This document shows positions 19,860 to 29,977 of a stretch of 64,000 nt of DNA, piece after piece. The stretch is from Flavobacteriales bacterium (GTDB taxonomy: Bacteria > Bacteroidota > Bacteroidia > Flavobacteriales_D > Sanyastnellaceae), in the NCBI GenBank assembly GCA_027491215.1, contig JAIXWP010000144.1:1-64000 (forward strand), read 5' to 3'. The first letter of the stretch is position 1; every line of letters begins with the position of its first letter. The translations under genes were made by a program, and so were the position numbers. A model generated the notes under the pieces. The model ran no database searches. It had not been told where the DNA came from and saw nothing but the letters and a program-made list of their open reading frames with translations.

Positions 19860-20390
19860 ATGGCCGTAACAAGACCTTTCAATTTGAATCAATGGATCTC
19901 TGAAAATAGAGATCTATTAAAGCCACCTGTAGGAAATAAAAATCTTTACAAAGAGGCAGGCGACTATATCGTAATGATAGTAGGTGGCCCAAATGCTCGA
20001 AAGGATTACCATTATAATGAAACAGAAGAGCTCTTCTTTCAAATAGAAGGAGATATCAATGTTCGTATACAAGAAGATGGTAAAGCGGTTGATATTCCTA
20101 TCAAACAAGGCGAAATGTTTCTCCTTCCAGCAGGCGTTCCGCACCAGCCGCAACGCGGAGAGAATACGGTGGGTTTAGTTATCGAAGTAAAACGTGCGGA
20201 TCGCCAAATGCAGGATGGTCTTCTTTGGTTTTGCGACAACTGTAATCACAAACTTCACGAGACATATTTCGTACTAGAGAATATCGAAAAAGACTTTATT
20301 CCAAGATTCAAAGAGTTTTATAATAGCCTCGAACTCAGAACTTGTGATTCATGCGGCACGGTAATGCCTACCGACCCAAGGTTTGTGTGA
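19860..20390 (+). CDS. nbaC: 3-hydroxyanthranilate 3,4-dioxygenase
   Basis: Cupin with GGPNARKDYHYNETEELFFQIEGD, PAGVPHQPQR; C-terminal CDNCNH...CDSCG rubredoxin-like metal site. Confidence 0.92.
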   Translation: MAVTRPFNLNQWISENRDLLKPPVGNKNLYKEAGDYIVMIVGGPNARKDYHYNETEELFFQIEGDINVRIQEDGKAVDIPIKQGEMFLLPAGVPHQPQRGENTVGLVIEVKRADRQMQDGLLWFCDNCNHKLHETYFVLENIEKDFIPRFKEFYNSLELRTCDSCGTVMPTDPRFV

Positions 20391-20447
20391 TGCAACCCTT
20401 GGTTTTTTTATTGGTCTTCACAACATCACTCTTAACCAAAACTCATC

Positions 20448-22517
20448 ATGAAATCACTGATCAACCTAATGATCGCTATGCTCCTAGGAGCATCAATCGC
20501 AAATGCTCAATGCATCGAAATCGGTATAAACATTTTTTCAAATACCGCTTCTCAAGGCCCAACTAACGTTGAATGGCAAGTAAAAAATCAGAACAATGTA
20601 ACGGTTACTTCGGGAGGAACTAATTTCAATTCCGAAACAAGTTCTTACTTCTCTACTGTTTGTCTAGAGCCAGGTTGTTACACTTTGCGTATCGTTGGCA
20701 ATGGAGTTTCAAATCCAGAGAATTTTTACGGTTACCCAACGCAAGGCGGGGAAATACTTGCTCCAACTTCTACTTTGAATTATGGAACGCAAGTTTTTGA
20801 ATATCCTTTTTGCACAGGTATTCAAGCTGCGGAATGCATAGCGGCTTTTGAATATACCACTTTCCCGAATGAAGAAGGGTTTGTAAGTTTCCAAAACTTT
20901 AGCGAGTCAACAGGAAACAATGTGCAGTACCTATGGACTTTTGGTGACGGCACTGCTTCTGAAATGATGAGTCCTGGTCATCAATACGCCATGAATGGCA
21001 CCTATGAGGTTTGCATGACTGCAACTACTCTATTTGAAGGTGTTGTTGTTTGCCAAGATCAATTTTGCACTGTTGTAGTAATCGATGATTTCGTCAATAA
21101 CAATTGTCCAACTTCGATGTATGCATCCGGAGAATGTGGAAATTGGGTTTTCGAAGTTGGCAATGCCCAACCGGGTGAAAACGTTATTTGGACATTTGGA
21201 AATGTTACAATAGACAATGCAGGTCACTACATTCAATATACTTTCCAGGAATCTGGGGTATACGAAGTGTGCGCTCAATTTGAAAGTGAGCTTTGCCCTG
21301 AAGGCGCGCAAGTTTGCCAAGTGATTGAAGTCGATGTTTGCGAAACTGCCCCTTGCACTATCGAAATTGAAGCGGTATATCAAGGTAATGATACATACAT
21401 TTTTACTGCTTACGGCAACCCAGAAGTTTATCCAATGCTTTGGTCCTTCGGTGATGGAGCTACTTTAGCTGCTACTTGGGTCGTTGAACATACATACACG
21501 GAGCCAGGTGTCTATGAAATCTGTGGAACCATTAATTCTGAATTGTGCCCTGAGCCTGTTACGGGTTGTGTGGAGATTCTAGTGGAAGAGGGGCCTGTAT
21601 GCACGAATGTTGTTTTCTCTATTGATAGCTATATGGCTGACGGCGGAGCATCATTCTTTGAATATGATTTTATAAATCTCGGAACGAGTGAGGTAGTTTC
21701 ATCTGGTGTTGCACAATACACGAACAACGATCCATTCTTCGACCAAATGAATTGTCTCGCAGATGGATGTTACTCATTGCGAATTTGCACAGGAAATCCA
21801 GCTATGAACTGGGATGCAGTCAATGTATTCTTCTCTCAGCAAGCTATTCTTCTTGGATGGTTACCATATTGTAATAATGGTAGAGAGTATTTCATTTCTC
21901 TTAACAGCGAGTGTGCTCCTGTTGAACCTATTTGCGTCCTTCAAGAGGTAAGTATTAATGTAAGCGGTGAGTATAGCTCAAATGAACTCTCCGATGTTAT
22001 CGCTGTCACATTGGCCAATGATGTACCTGCGTACTTAACTGAGTGGGTTATCAATAATGAAACGAATATGAGCGCTACGCTTTGTGTTCCAGCAGACTGT
22101 TACTCTATCTTACTCGATCCAGTAAGCGAAACATTGGTAGGAACGATCCATTTGGAGATTTCTGTAAATGGAGAAGTGGTAATCAATCAGAATATTAATG
22201 CTGAAAATATTGCATCTGGCCTTTATCAGTTACCTGTAGGCGCAGACTGTATTGAGTCAACTTCAGAGATTTTTAATGAGAATATGATTCAAGTTTATCC
22301 AAATCCATCAAATGGTTTGGTGATTTTGGAGAAAGCTTCGGGTTCATCTAAAGAGCAATATCAAATCTTTGACTTGGCTGGAAGATCAGTAATGCAAGGG
22401 GTTTTGACTCAGTCCAAAAGCCAAATCGATCTCTCTCATTTGGCTGAAGGGATGTATAATTTAACCGTTAGCGGGCCTTCATCAATTCAAACAATTAAAA
22501 TTCAGGTTTCTAAGTAA
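20448..22517 (+). CDS. Secreted multi-PKD-domain protein with T9SS C-terminal sorting domain
   Basis: YLWTFGDGTASEMMSPGHQYAMNGTYEVCMT PKD repeats; C-terminal IQVYPNPSNGLVILE...DLAGRSV...LAEGMYNLTVSGPSSIQTIKIQVSK. Confidence 0.88.
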   Translation: MKSLINLMIAMLLGASIANAQCIEIGINIFSNTASQGPTNVEWQVKNQNNVTVTSGGTNFNSETSSYFSTVCLEPGCYTLRIVGNGVSNPENFYGYPTQGGEILAPTSTLNYGTQVFEYPFCTGIQAAECIAAFEYTTFPNEEGFVSFQNFSESTGNNVQYLWTFGDGTASEMMSPGHQYAMNGTYEVCMTATTLFEGVVVCQDQFCTVVVIDDFVNNNCPTSMYASGECGNWVFEVGNAQPGENVIWTFGNVTIDNAGHYIQYTFQESGVYEVCAQFESELCPEGAQVCQVIEVDVCETAPCTIEIEAVYQGNDTYIFTAYGNPEVYPMLWSFGDGATLAATWVVEHTYTEPGVYEICGTINSELCPEPVTGCVEILVEEGPVCTNVVFSIDSYMADGGASFFEYDFINLGTSEVVSSGVAQYTNNDPFFDQMNCLADGCYSLRICTGNPAMNWDAVNVFFSQQAILLGWLPYCNNGREYFISLNSECAPVEPICVLQEVSINVSGEYSSNELSDVIAVTLANDVPAYLTEWVINNETNMSATLCVPADCYSILLDPVSETLVGTIHLEISVNGEVVINQNINAENIASGLYQLPVGADCIESTSEIFNENMIQVYPNPSNGLVILEKASGSSKEQYQIFDLAGRSVMQGVLTQSKSQIDLSHLAEGMYNLTVSGPSSIQTIKIQVSK

Positions 22518-22537
22518 ACCAATTGACTATTTAAGGT

Positions 22538-22570
22538 AAAATCACCCGGCAATGCTGGGTGATTTTTTTT
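22538..22570 (+). terminator. Intrinsic terminator
   Basis: AAAATCACCCGGCAATGCTGGGTGATTTTTTTT. Confidence 0.85.
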
Positions 22571-22660
22571 TGGTTAATTCGCGTTAATAAGATGGGGGTA
22601 AAATATAGGTAGCTAGCCTTTCAAGGGTTATCTTCGCCTCCGTTCTACTAAATACTTAGT

Positions 22661-25600
22661 ATGTCATACCAAAAGATTAATATTGTTACAGGATGGTTGA
22701 TGTTTCTTCTTTCATCCGTTGTCTATTTTTTAACGATGGAACCTACCATGCCTTTTTGGGACTGTGGAGAGTTCATCGCAAGTGCTTACAAGCTCGAAGT
22801 GGGTCACCCGCCAGGGGCGCCGCTTTTCATGCTTATCGCTAGAGTTTTCTCAGCATTTGTTTCTGTAGAAAAAGTTCCATTAATGATCAATGCGCTTTCA
22901 GCGATTTGCTCTGGGGCTACGATTATGTTCTTGCACTGGACAATTACACACCTTGCTAAAAAGTTGGCAGATCTTTCTGGCAATTGGACAAAGAGTAAAA
23001 TGATTGCTGTCATCGGATCAGGACTTATTGGATCACTCGTTTACACGTTCAGTGATTCATTCTGGTTCTCAGCTGTTGAGGGCGAGGTTTATGCGATGTC
23101 ATCATTGTTTACAGCGGTGGTTTTCTGGGCAATCCTAAAGTGGGAATCTGTGGTGAATGAATCAGGTTCACTTCGTTGGATTGTTTTAATTGCATATTTG
23201 ATGGGATTGTCTATCGGTGTTCACTTATTGAACCTTCTTGCAATTCCAGCAATTGCATTTGTTTACTATTTCAAAAGATATGAATTTACTTGGAAAGGTG
23301 CAATCATCACGGGTTTAGTTTCGTTGGGATTATTGGGCCTTATTCAAACGGGTATTATTATTTATGCCGTAAAGCTCGCTGGTGCATTTGAAAGAATGTT
23401 TGTCAACGACTTTGGAATGCCGTTTAATTCAGGGGCAATATTTTATGTGATTTTTGTCGCTGCGCTTATTGGTGGGGGGCTATGGTTTACAAAACGCAAA
23501 GGCTATATCGCCGCTAATACACTGCTTCTTGGTGTAATGGTAGCCATTATCGGTTACACGAGCTTCGGTACAATCATCGTTCGCTCACAAGCAAACACTC
23601 CAATGGATGAAAACAATCCTGAAAACTTGTTTGCTCTGTTGTCTTACTTGAATCGTGAGCAGTATGGCGATCGCCCTCTATTGACTGGTCAATATTTCAA
23701 TACCCCTGAAGATAAAATGGATCCATATTCCGATGGTTCTGAAGTATGGGTAAAATCTTACAGTGTAAGAGAAGATAAGTCTACCAATCGTTTAGTGATT
23801 AGCTGTCGTCAACGTTTTGAGGCAGAGAAATACATCGCTGACAACAAGGATATGAAGTTGAAACTGGTAGAAGAATACGTTCCATCAGGCGAAAAGAAAG
23901 AGAGCGTGGTAAATTATAGACCCGAGTTTTCTGGGGTATTCCCACGCATGTATTCTTCTCAAGCAAATCACATCGCTGAATACAAACAGTGGAGTAATTA
24001 TAAGAATTGGAATACACCATCAGGAAGAAAGAAAGTAGAAGACGATGAGATGTATGTAGCTCGTCTAGAATATCAATTGAATCAAGTAGATAATCGTGAA
24101 GACTTCAACAGTATCATGAGAGCACTTGATAAGAAATATGCTGATATGATTCCTTCTAAGGGCGAAGACTTAAGCTATTTCTTCTCCTACCAAATCAACT
24201 GGATGTATTGGAGATACTTCATGTGGAATTTCGCTGGAAAGCAAGATGATGCTCAAGGTATGGGAGACTTCACAGATGGTAACTGGATTTCAGGTTTTGA
24301 TGCTATTGATGAAGAGCGTCTTGGAAATCGTGAAAAACTTTCAGAACTAGAACTAAATAACAAAGGCTTCAATAAATTCTTCTTCTTGCCACTTATTTTA
24401 GGTGCAATAGGATTAGTGTTTCAACTAATCAGAAATCCAAAAGATTTTTCTGTGGTTGGATTATTATTCTTCCTAACAGGATTGGCAATTGTAATTTATC
24501 TAAACCAGACTCCACTTCAACCACGTGAGCGTGACTACGCTTACTCTGGTAGCTTCTATGCCTTTGCAATCTGGATTGGCCTTGGGGTGTATGCCTTGTA
24601 TTATGCAGCGCAGCACATGACTTGGAAAAATCTAGGAATTCTAGGCGCGATGACTATTGGAGGCTCGGTTGTTTTATATGGCTTGGAAGCTGCAACAGGT
24701 GGTGGAAATGGCTTTAGCCTTTCACTCTTATTCATGAGCATCATTACGATGGTAATGTTTGCTGTAGCCACGGCTATCGGGCAATTCATGAAAGGGGATG
24801 GTGTCATTAAACCAATTATAGCAATTGCTCTTTGTGCCCCAGCACCATTCGTCATGGCTTCAGAAGGATGGGATGACCACAACCGCGCTGAGCGCCGCAC
24901 TGGTATCGCTATGGCGGTGAATTATCTTGAATCTCTACAACCGAATGCAATCATATTCACCAATGGTGATAATGATACTTTCCCATTGTGGTACGCACAA
25001 GAAGTAGAAGGAATTAGAACTGACGTGCGCGTTGTAAACCTATCTCTTCTGAACACAGACTGGTACATCGACCAAATGAAACGCCGAGCTTATGAAAGCG
25101 CACCAGTTCCATTTGCCATCCCTGAACAGAAATACAGACAAGGAACACGTGATGTGTTATTCTTGGATCCTTACAATAAGACTTCAGATTTCATGTCTGT
25201 TAAAGATGCGATTGATTTCACTTTGAATGATGCGAACGTGATCAAGAATGGTGAAAGAAACGTACACTACTTACCAAGCTACATGTTTAGTTTGAAAGTT
25301 CCAGACGCGGCACTTGAACAATACAAGCCATTCCTTCAGGAAGGGGATTCACTCGTTTCTGAAATGAAATGGGGAATCGTGGATGGTCGTGGTAATCCAA
25401 GATCGTACGTAACAAAAGCTCAATTAATGGTGTTGGATTTATTGAACAACATGGATTGGAGCAGACCTGTTTACTTCGCTGTTACAACAGGTGGTGAAGC
25501 CTATATGGGTCTTGAGCGTTACTTCCAATTAGAAGGTCTTGCGTATCGCCTAACTCCAATCATTCACAAGCAAACGAATAACCCAAACCTTGAAGGTGGG

Positions 25601-26248
25601 GTGACGACTGGCTTGATGTATGAAAACATGATGAATAAGTTTCAGTGGGGAAATATGGATCAGAAAGATCTATACATGGATGAAAATAACAGACGTATGA
25701 CGAGCAATCTTCGTCTGCAGTTTACCCACCTCGCAGAACAATTGATTGAGGAAGGTAAGATGGACATGGCAGTGAAAGTGCTAGACAAGTGTATGACGGT
25801 GATGCCAGAAAAAAATGTTCCTTATGATCAACCTCAAATCATGTGGAATCTGAGTCAGCTTTACTATGATGCAGGTGCTCCAGAAAAAGGTTTGGAGTTG
25901 GCAAAGAGAATGTATCAATTGAACCAGCAAGAAATTGATTACTTCAATTCACTTGATTCAGAAAGACAAGGGGCCTTAGCTTCAACAGTTGAAATGAGGG
26001 CTCGTTTGAATTCGATAATGGTTGGTCAAGCAGAGGAGTACTTCCCGGATAATACGGATGTACAAATCATGCGCAAGAACAGTGATGAAGTCATGGCAGA
26101 TTTTGGCTTAGAAGTGGAAACAAGATTCCCGACAAGAGGCACCAATAAGCCTGCTGTACAAGATACTACAGCCCCTCAAGAAAAACCAAAAGGACCGCAA
26201 GTATTGGAGTTTAACGATGATATGATGCCGAAAAATCCTAAGAAATAA
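22661..26248 (+). CDS. DUF2723 family multi-TM protein (GT117-like putative glycosyltransferase)
   Basis: LTMEPTMPFWDCGEFIASAYKLEVGHPPGAPLFMLIARVFS signature of DUF2723; many TM helices; large C-terminal soluble domain. Confidence 0.88.
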   Translation: MSYQKINIVTGWLMFLLSSVVYFLTMEPTMPFWDCGEFIASAYKLEVGHPPGAPLFMLIARVFSAFVSVEKVPLMINALSAICSGATIMFLHWTITHLAKKLADLSGNWTKSKMIAVIGSGLIGSLVYTFSDSFWFSAVEGEVYAMSSLFTAVVFWAILKWESVVNESGSLRWIVLIAYLMGLSIGVHLLNLLAIPAIAFVYYFKRYEFTWKGAIITGLVSLGLLGLIQTGIIIYAVKLAGAFERMFVNDFGMPFNSGAIFYVIFVAALIGGGLWFTKRKGYIAANTLLLGVMVAIIGYTSFGTIIVRSQANTPMDENNPENLFALLSYLNREQYGDRPLLTGQYFNTPEDKMDPYSDGSEVWVKSYSVREDKSTNRLVISCRQRFEAEKYIADNKDMKLKLVEEYVPSGEKKESVVNYRPEFSGVFPRMYSSQANHIAEYKQWSNYKNWNTPSGRKKVEDDEMYVARLEYQLNQVDNREDFNSIMRALDKKYADMIPSKGEDLSYFFSYQINWMYWRYFMWNFAGKQDDAQGMGDFTDGNWISGFDAIDEERLGNREKLSELELNNKGFNKFFFLPLILGAIGLVFQLIRNPKDFSVVGLLFFLTGLAIVIYLNQTPLQPRERDYAYSGSFYAFAIWIGLGVYALYYAAQHMTWKNLGILGAMTIGGSVVLYGLEAATGGGNGFSLSLLFMSIITMVMFAVATAIGQFMKGDGVIKPIIAIALCAPAPFVMASEGWDDHNRAERRTGIAMAVNYLESLQPNAIIFTNGDNDTFPLWYAQEVEGIRTDVRVVNLSLLNTDWYIDQMKRRAYESAPVPFAIPEQKYRQGTRDVLFLDPYNKTSDFMSVKDAIDFTLNDANVIKNGERNVHYLPSYMFSLKVPDAALEQYKPFLQEGDSLVSEMKWGIVDGRGNPRSYVTKAQLMVLDLLNNMDWSRPVYFAVTTGGEAYMGLERYFQLEGLAYRLTPIIHKQTNNPNLEGGVTTGLMYENMMNKFQWGNMDQKDLYMDENNRRMTSNLRLQFTHLAEQLIEEGKMDMAVKVLDKCMTVMPEKNVPYDQPQIMWNLSQLYYDAGAPEKGLELAKRMYQLNQQEIDYFNSLDSERQGALASTVEMRARLNSIMVGQAEEYFPDNTDVQIMRKNSDEVMADFGLEVETRFPTRGTNKPAVQDTTAPQEKPKGPQVLEFNDDMMPKNPKK

Positions 26249-26268
26249 TAGATATTAATATTTGTAGA

Positions 26269-27036
26269 ATGCAAGATTTTCTCCTTCCATTTCAGTCCGT
26301 CTCGGGATTTTTAGATTTGTTCACGCTCATCATTATGGAAATAGTGTTGGGTATCGACAATATCATTTTCATTGCTATCATTTGTGGTTATATCCCAGGA
26401 AAAAAAGAGCAGGCTAGAGCTCGTTTCATTGGTTTGACACTTGCCCTGGTTGTTAGAGTTATTCTGCTGTCAATGATTTCATTCATTACACAGATGACTG
26501 AACCTTTCTTCCATTTAGGACATATACCAATCACAGGTAGAGGTTTAATTCTATTCGCTGGAGGTATGTTTTTGATCATAAAAACCACGTCTGAAATTTT
26601 GCATAAATTCAAGGTAGTAGATCAAGAAGAGTCTGCCAAGTCTCGGAAAATGACAATGGGACAAGCAATCCTTCAAATCACTTTTATTGATATTGTATTC
26701 TCTTTTGATTCAATAATCACCGCTGTTGGTTTGTCTAACCACATTCCAGTAATGGTTATGGCCGTTATAGCTGCTATGATTGTGATGTTGTTATTCGCAC
26801 CTTATGTTTCTACATTCATAGAAAAATACCCAACGATCAAAATGCTTGCATTGGCTTTCCTAGTGGTCATTGGTATTATTCTTACCGTTGAAGCGCTTGA
26901 GGATGCGCACATCCTTCATCTGCCAGAGGGAGTAGACATCAAGACCTACGCATACATCGCACTCGCATTCTCAATTATAGTTGAGCTTCTCAATATTCGT
27001 ATGAGAAATGTGAAAGAGCGCAAGCTAAAAGTATAA
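26269..27036 (+). CDS. TerC family integral membrane protein
   Basis: TLIIMEIVLGIDNIIFIAII and ITFIDIVFSFDSIITAVGL motifs. Confidence 0.92.
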   Translation: MQDFLLPFQSVSGFLDLFTLIIMEIVLGIDNIIFIAIICGYIPGKKEQARARFIGLTLALVVRVILLSMISFITQMTEPFFHLGHIPITGRGLILFAGGMFLIIKTTSEILHKFKVVDQEESAKSRKMTMGQAILQITFIDIVFSFDSIITAVGLSNHIPVMVMAVIAAMIVMLLFAPYVSTFIEKYPTIKMLALAFLVVIGIILTVEALEDAHILHLPEGVDIKTYAYIALAFSIIVELLNIRMRNVKERKLKV

Positions 27037-27705
27037 GTGATGAATAATTCTAAGCTTCCTATTATTACAATAGAAGGCAATGATTTAGTTCTTCATCCTT
27101 CCAAAGCACTTTATAATGAAACCACCAGCACGCTGGTGGTTTCTGATTTACATATAGGCAAGTCAGCTCATTTTAGAAAGAATGGCATTGCCATTCCTTC
27201 CCTTGCTAATAAAAATAATTTTTGGAAGCTTGTTGAAGTCATAGAGTTCTTCCGTCCAAAAAGAATCCTCTTTTTAGGTGATGTCGCGCACAGTCATCAT
27301 AATCATGAATGGGATGATTTCGTAGATTTTCTTCAGCAATATCAATCCATAGAAAAGCTGCTTGTGTTGGGTAATCATGACATCATGAAGGCCGAACACT
27401 ATATCCAAGCAGGATTAAATGTGCACAGTGAACTAAATGAACTTGGTATATGCTGGATGCATGAGGCTCCAGAGGATAATGAGCGCGCTGAGTTCGTGAT
27501 ATCTGGTCACATCCACCCAAGTGTATTACTAAAAGGCGCGGCCGGTCAAAAGCTCAACCTTCCGTGTTTTTATTTTGGAGAAAGAAAAGGGCTAGTGCCC
27601 GCTTTTGGAGAATTTACTGGTACTTATAAAATAAAGCCCAAAGCCGATGATCGGGTTTGGGTTATTGCTGAAAATAAAGTGATCGAGGTAAGTAAAAAAA
27701 CTTAA
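27037..27705 (+). CDS. pdeM: PdeM-like metallophosphoesterase (ligase-associated DNA damage response endonuclease family)
   Basis: LVVSDLHIGKSAHFRKNGIAIPS, LGDVAHS, LGNHD, SGHIHPSV metallophosphoesterase motifs in PdeM arrangement. Confidence 0.82.
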   Translation: MMNNSKLPIITIEGNDLVLHPSKALYNETTSTLVVSDLHIGKSAHFRKNGIAIPSLANKNNFWKLVEVIEFFRPKRILFLGDVAHSHHNHEWDDFVDFLQQYQSIEKLLVLGNHDIMKAEHYIQAGLNVHSELNELGICWMHEAPEDNERAEFVISGHIHPSVLLKGAAGQKLNLPCFYFGERKGLVPAFGEFTGTYKIKPKADDRVWVIAENKVIEVSKKT

Positions 27706-28076
27706 TAGCGAAGCTCCTTGACGAGCTTACCACGAGACCATGTTGCCTCTTTGACTTTTTTGCCAGTTACATCATAATCTACACAAACACCATCTTCTTT
27801 TCCATTGATGTAGTTCTGTTCTGACTTGATTTTACCATTTTCGTAATAGTACTTCCATGTACCATTCTCCATTTCGTTCTTGTAACTGCCAGCCCATTGA
27901 AGATTGCCATTGGAAAAAAACACTTCCTCTTTCACCATCTCTTTAGTGGAGTTGTTGAAATACAGAATCACATATGGCTTGCCATTTGAGTGTTTCCGCA
28001 TCACTTGCTTTGTTACATCAGCTTGAGTGAAAAGCAAAGCGAGGCTTAGGATAGAGGAGATAAGTACGCTGGTCAT
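27702..28076 (-). CDS. MORN-like/YwqK-type repeat secreted protein
   Basis: Repeats VFFSNGNLQWAGSYKNEMENGTWKYYYENGKIKSEQNYINGKEDG; signal-peptide-like N-terminus. Confidence 0.7.
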   Translation of the reverse strand: MTSVLISSILSLALLFTQADVTKQVMRKHSNGKPYVILYFNNSTKEMVKEEVFFSNGNLQWAGSYKNEMENGTWKYYYENGKIKSEQNYINGKEDGVCVDYDVTGKKVKEATWSRGKLVKELRY

Positions 28077-28134
28077 TATAATCGTAGGGTGAGTTTCACA
28101 TCACGTTTATACCATATGTTTTAAGAAAGGTTAC

Positions 28135-28713
28135 TTATTCCTCATAAGTAACATTCACTTGGAATTTTCCTGTGAAAGTAAATGGAGCGCCTACTAGTTC
28201 TTCATTAACAACTTCACGCATTGTAAGGCTGTATTCGACAGGTTCAATACCACCAAAGATTGCGGGTGTAACTCGAATACGACCTGTAATAGCCGCATAC
28301 TCTCTAACCGGCAAGAGCTCATCATTTTGATTTACTTCTTGAGCATATGCTGAGAATTCAAAATTTTCGTCATCCAAATCCAAAATAGAATAGATGACGT
28401 CTGGTGATTCAATAATCAAATTGACATTCCTAGCCTCAACTTCACCTTCTGCACGAATATCTGCTGTGATGTAGTAACGACGGCTCAAAGAGTTCAAAGA
28501 ATCTGGAATGATGTAATTCGCTGAAAGAAGATTATAGCTGCTACCCTGCCAAGTGTAGTCTCCGCAATCGCAAGCGTACGGCTCTGCTACATATTCAGGG
28601 CTTTTCTTACAAGAAGAAAATGTCAAAATGATTGACAAGATAGCTAGAGGTAAAAGGTAAAATCTTCTTTTGGTCATGGTCTTATTTTTCAAAGGGTGCT
28701 CGAAAATACGCAA
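28135..28713 (-). CDS. Hypothetical lipoprotein
   Basis: Lipobox-like LSIILTFSSCKKS. Confidence 0.6.
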   Translation of the reverse strand: MRIFEHPLKNKTMTKRRFYLLPLAILSIILTFSSCKKSPEYVAEPYACDCGDYTWQGSSYNLLSANYIIPDSLNSLSRRYYITADIRAEGEVEARNVNLIIESPDVIYSILDLDDENFEFSAYAQEVNQNDELLPVREYAAITGRIRVTPAIFGGIEPVEYSLTMREVVNEELVGAPFTFTGKFQVNVTYEE

Positions 28714-29907
28714 TTATTCGAAATCTTGGTAAAGGATGTATTTCTTGCGCATCTTTTTATACTCTTCAAGCTCTTGAGTCCAAGTTTTTCGAATCTCCTC
28801 TACCGTTGCACCTTTGATAATATTTTCACGCACGGAAGAATTCCCCATTAATTTATCGAAAAAGTCAGCAGAGCTAAAAAAATTGGATTTGTCGTCACAT
28901 GTATTGTAGGTGTCGACGAGCCAATTCAAGTAAATTTCTTTATGGGTAGGGAAATAGAACTCGCCGAATTCTTTGACTAAGTGGCCCTTGCAAAGCTGCC
29001 CTTTGTAAGGTGCATCTTTAACTACTCCTGGGATATCCTGTGGGGTAAATGCAAACTTACCTGTTTTGTTAGTGGGGCTACCGAAGCATTGGAAGGGGTA
29101 TTCTGTTCCTCGGCCTACGCTAATGTTTGTTCCTTCAAAAAAACATAAAGAGGGGTAGCTATAGATAGCGCTCATATTGGGCAAGTTCGGTGATGGAGCT
29201 ACTGGCAGCTCATAAAGTGTTTTATGATCATACCCTTTCATTGATACCACGGTCAGATTGCAGGTAATTCCTCCAGCGAGCCACTTTTCTCCATTGATCA
29301 TTTGAGCTAACTCACCCACAGTGCAACCGTGTACAACGGGAATGGGGTGCATGCCTACAAAGGATTTGAACTTTGGATCTAGCACAGGACCGTCAATATA
29401 AAAGCCATTGGGGTTGGGTCTGTCCAACACGATTACAGGTATTTTATTCTCAGCACAAGCCTCCATTACATAATGCATAGTGCTGATGTAAGTGTAAAAT
29501 CGCGCACCCACATCCTGAATATCAAAAACAACCACCTCCAGACCTTTTAACATTTCGACAGAAGGCTTTTTATTTTTCCCATAAAGAGAAATAAGAGGAA
29601 GCCCCGTCTTCGCGTCTTTTTCATCGCTTACATGGTCGCCCGCGCCATGATTTCCGCGGAATCCATGCTCGGGAGCAAAGACCTTTATAATTTGAACTTT
29701 CTGAGATAGCAATGTGTCAACCAAGTGTGTAGAACCTACCATAGTGGTGGCGTTGGCAACTATTCCCACTTTTTTGTCCTTCAATAATGGAAGATATCGC
29801 TCAAATTGAGAAGCTCCCATTTCAAGGCTGGAAGGTGCCTTCGCGCTTTGAGAAGCGCAACTCAAATGGATGGAAAAAAGAATGAAAAGAAGAATATTAA
29901 TTTTCAT
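28714..29907 (-). CDS. DUF1343/NamZ-like exo-beta-N-acetylmuramidase family lipoprotein (ORF opens at 29937; start likely 29907)
   Basis: VGIVANATTMVGSTHLVDTL, FAPEHGFRG, LYGKNKKPS, VFDIQDVGARFYTYISTMHYVMEAC, LDRPNPNG are DUF1343 signatures; SP II-like MKINILLFILFSIHLSCAS. Confidence 0.9.
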   Translation of the reverse strand: MKINILLFILFSIHLSCASQSAKAPSSLEMGASQFERYLPLLKDKKVGIVANATTMVGSTHLVDTLLSQKVQIIKVFAPEHGFRGNHGAGDHVSDEKDAKTGLPLISLYGKNKKPSVEMLKGLEVVVFDIQDVGARFYTYISTMHYVMEACAENKIPVIVLDRPNPNGFYIDGPVLDPKFKSFVGMHPIPVVHGCTVGELAQMINGEKWLAGGITCNLTVVSMKGYDHKTLYELPVAPSPNLPNMSAIYSYPSLCFFEGTNISVGRGTEYPFQCFGSPTNKTGKFAFTPQDIPGVVKDAPYKGQLCKGHLVKEFGEFYFPTHKEIYLNWLVDTYNTCDDKSNFFSSADFFDKLMGNSSVRENIIKGATVEEIRKTWTQELEEYKKMRKKYILYQDFE

Positions 29908-29977
29908 AAGGCAAATTTGCACTAATACTCGATTCAATAATCAAGCCTCAGTACTTTTACCGTCTAATTTTAGAACA

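Noticed and set aside
27702-28076. Toxin-antitoxin antitoxin (YwqK-type name)
   Set aside because: The MORN-like repeats explain the similarity; no toxin partner adjacent and a signal peptide suggests export.
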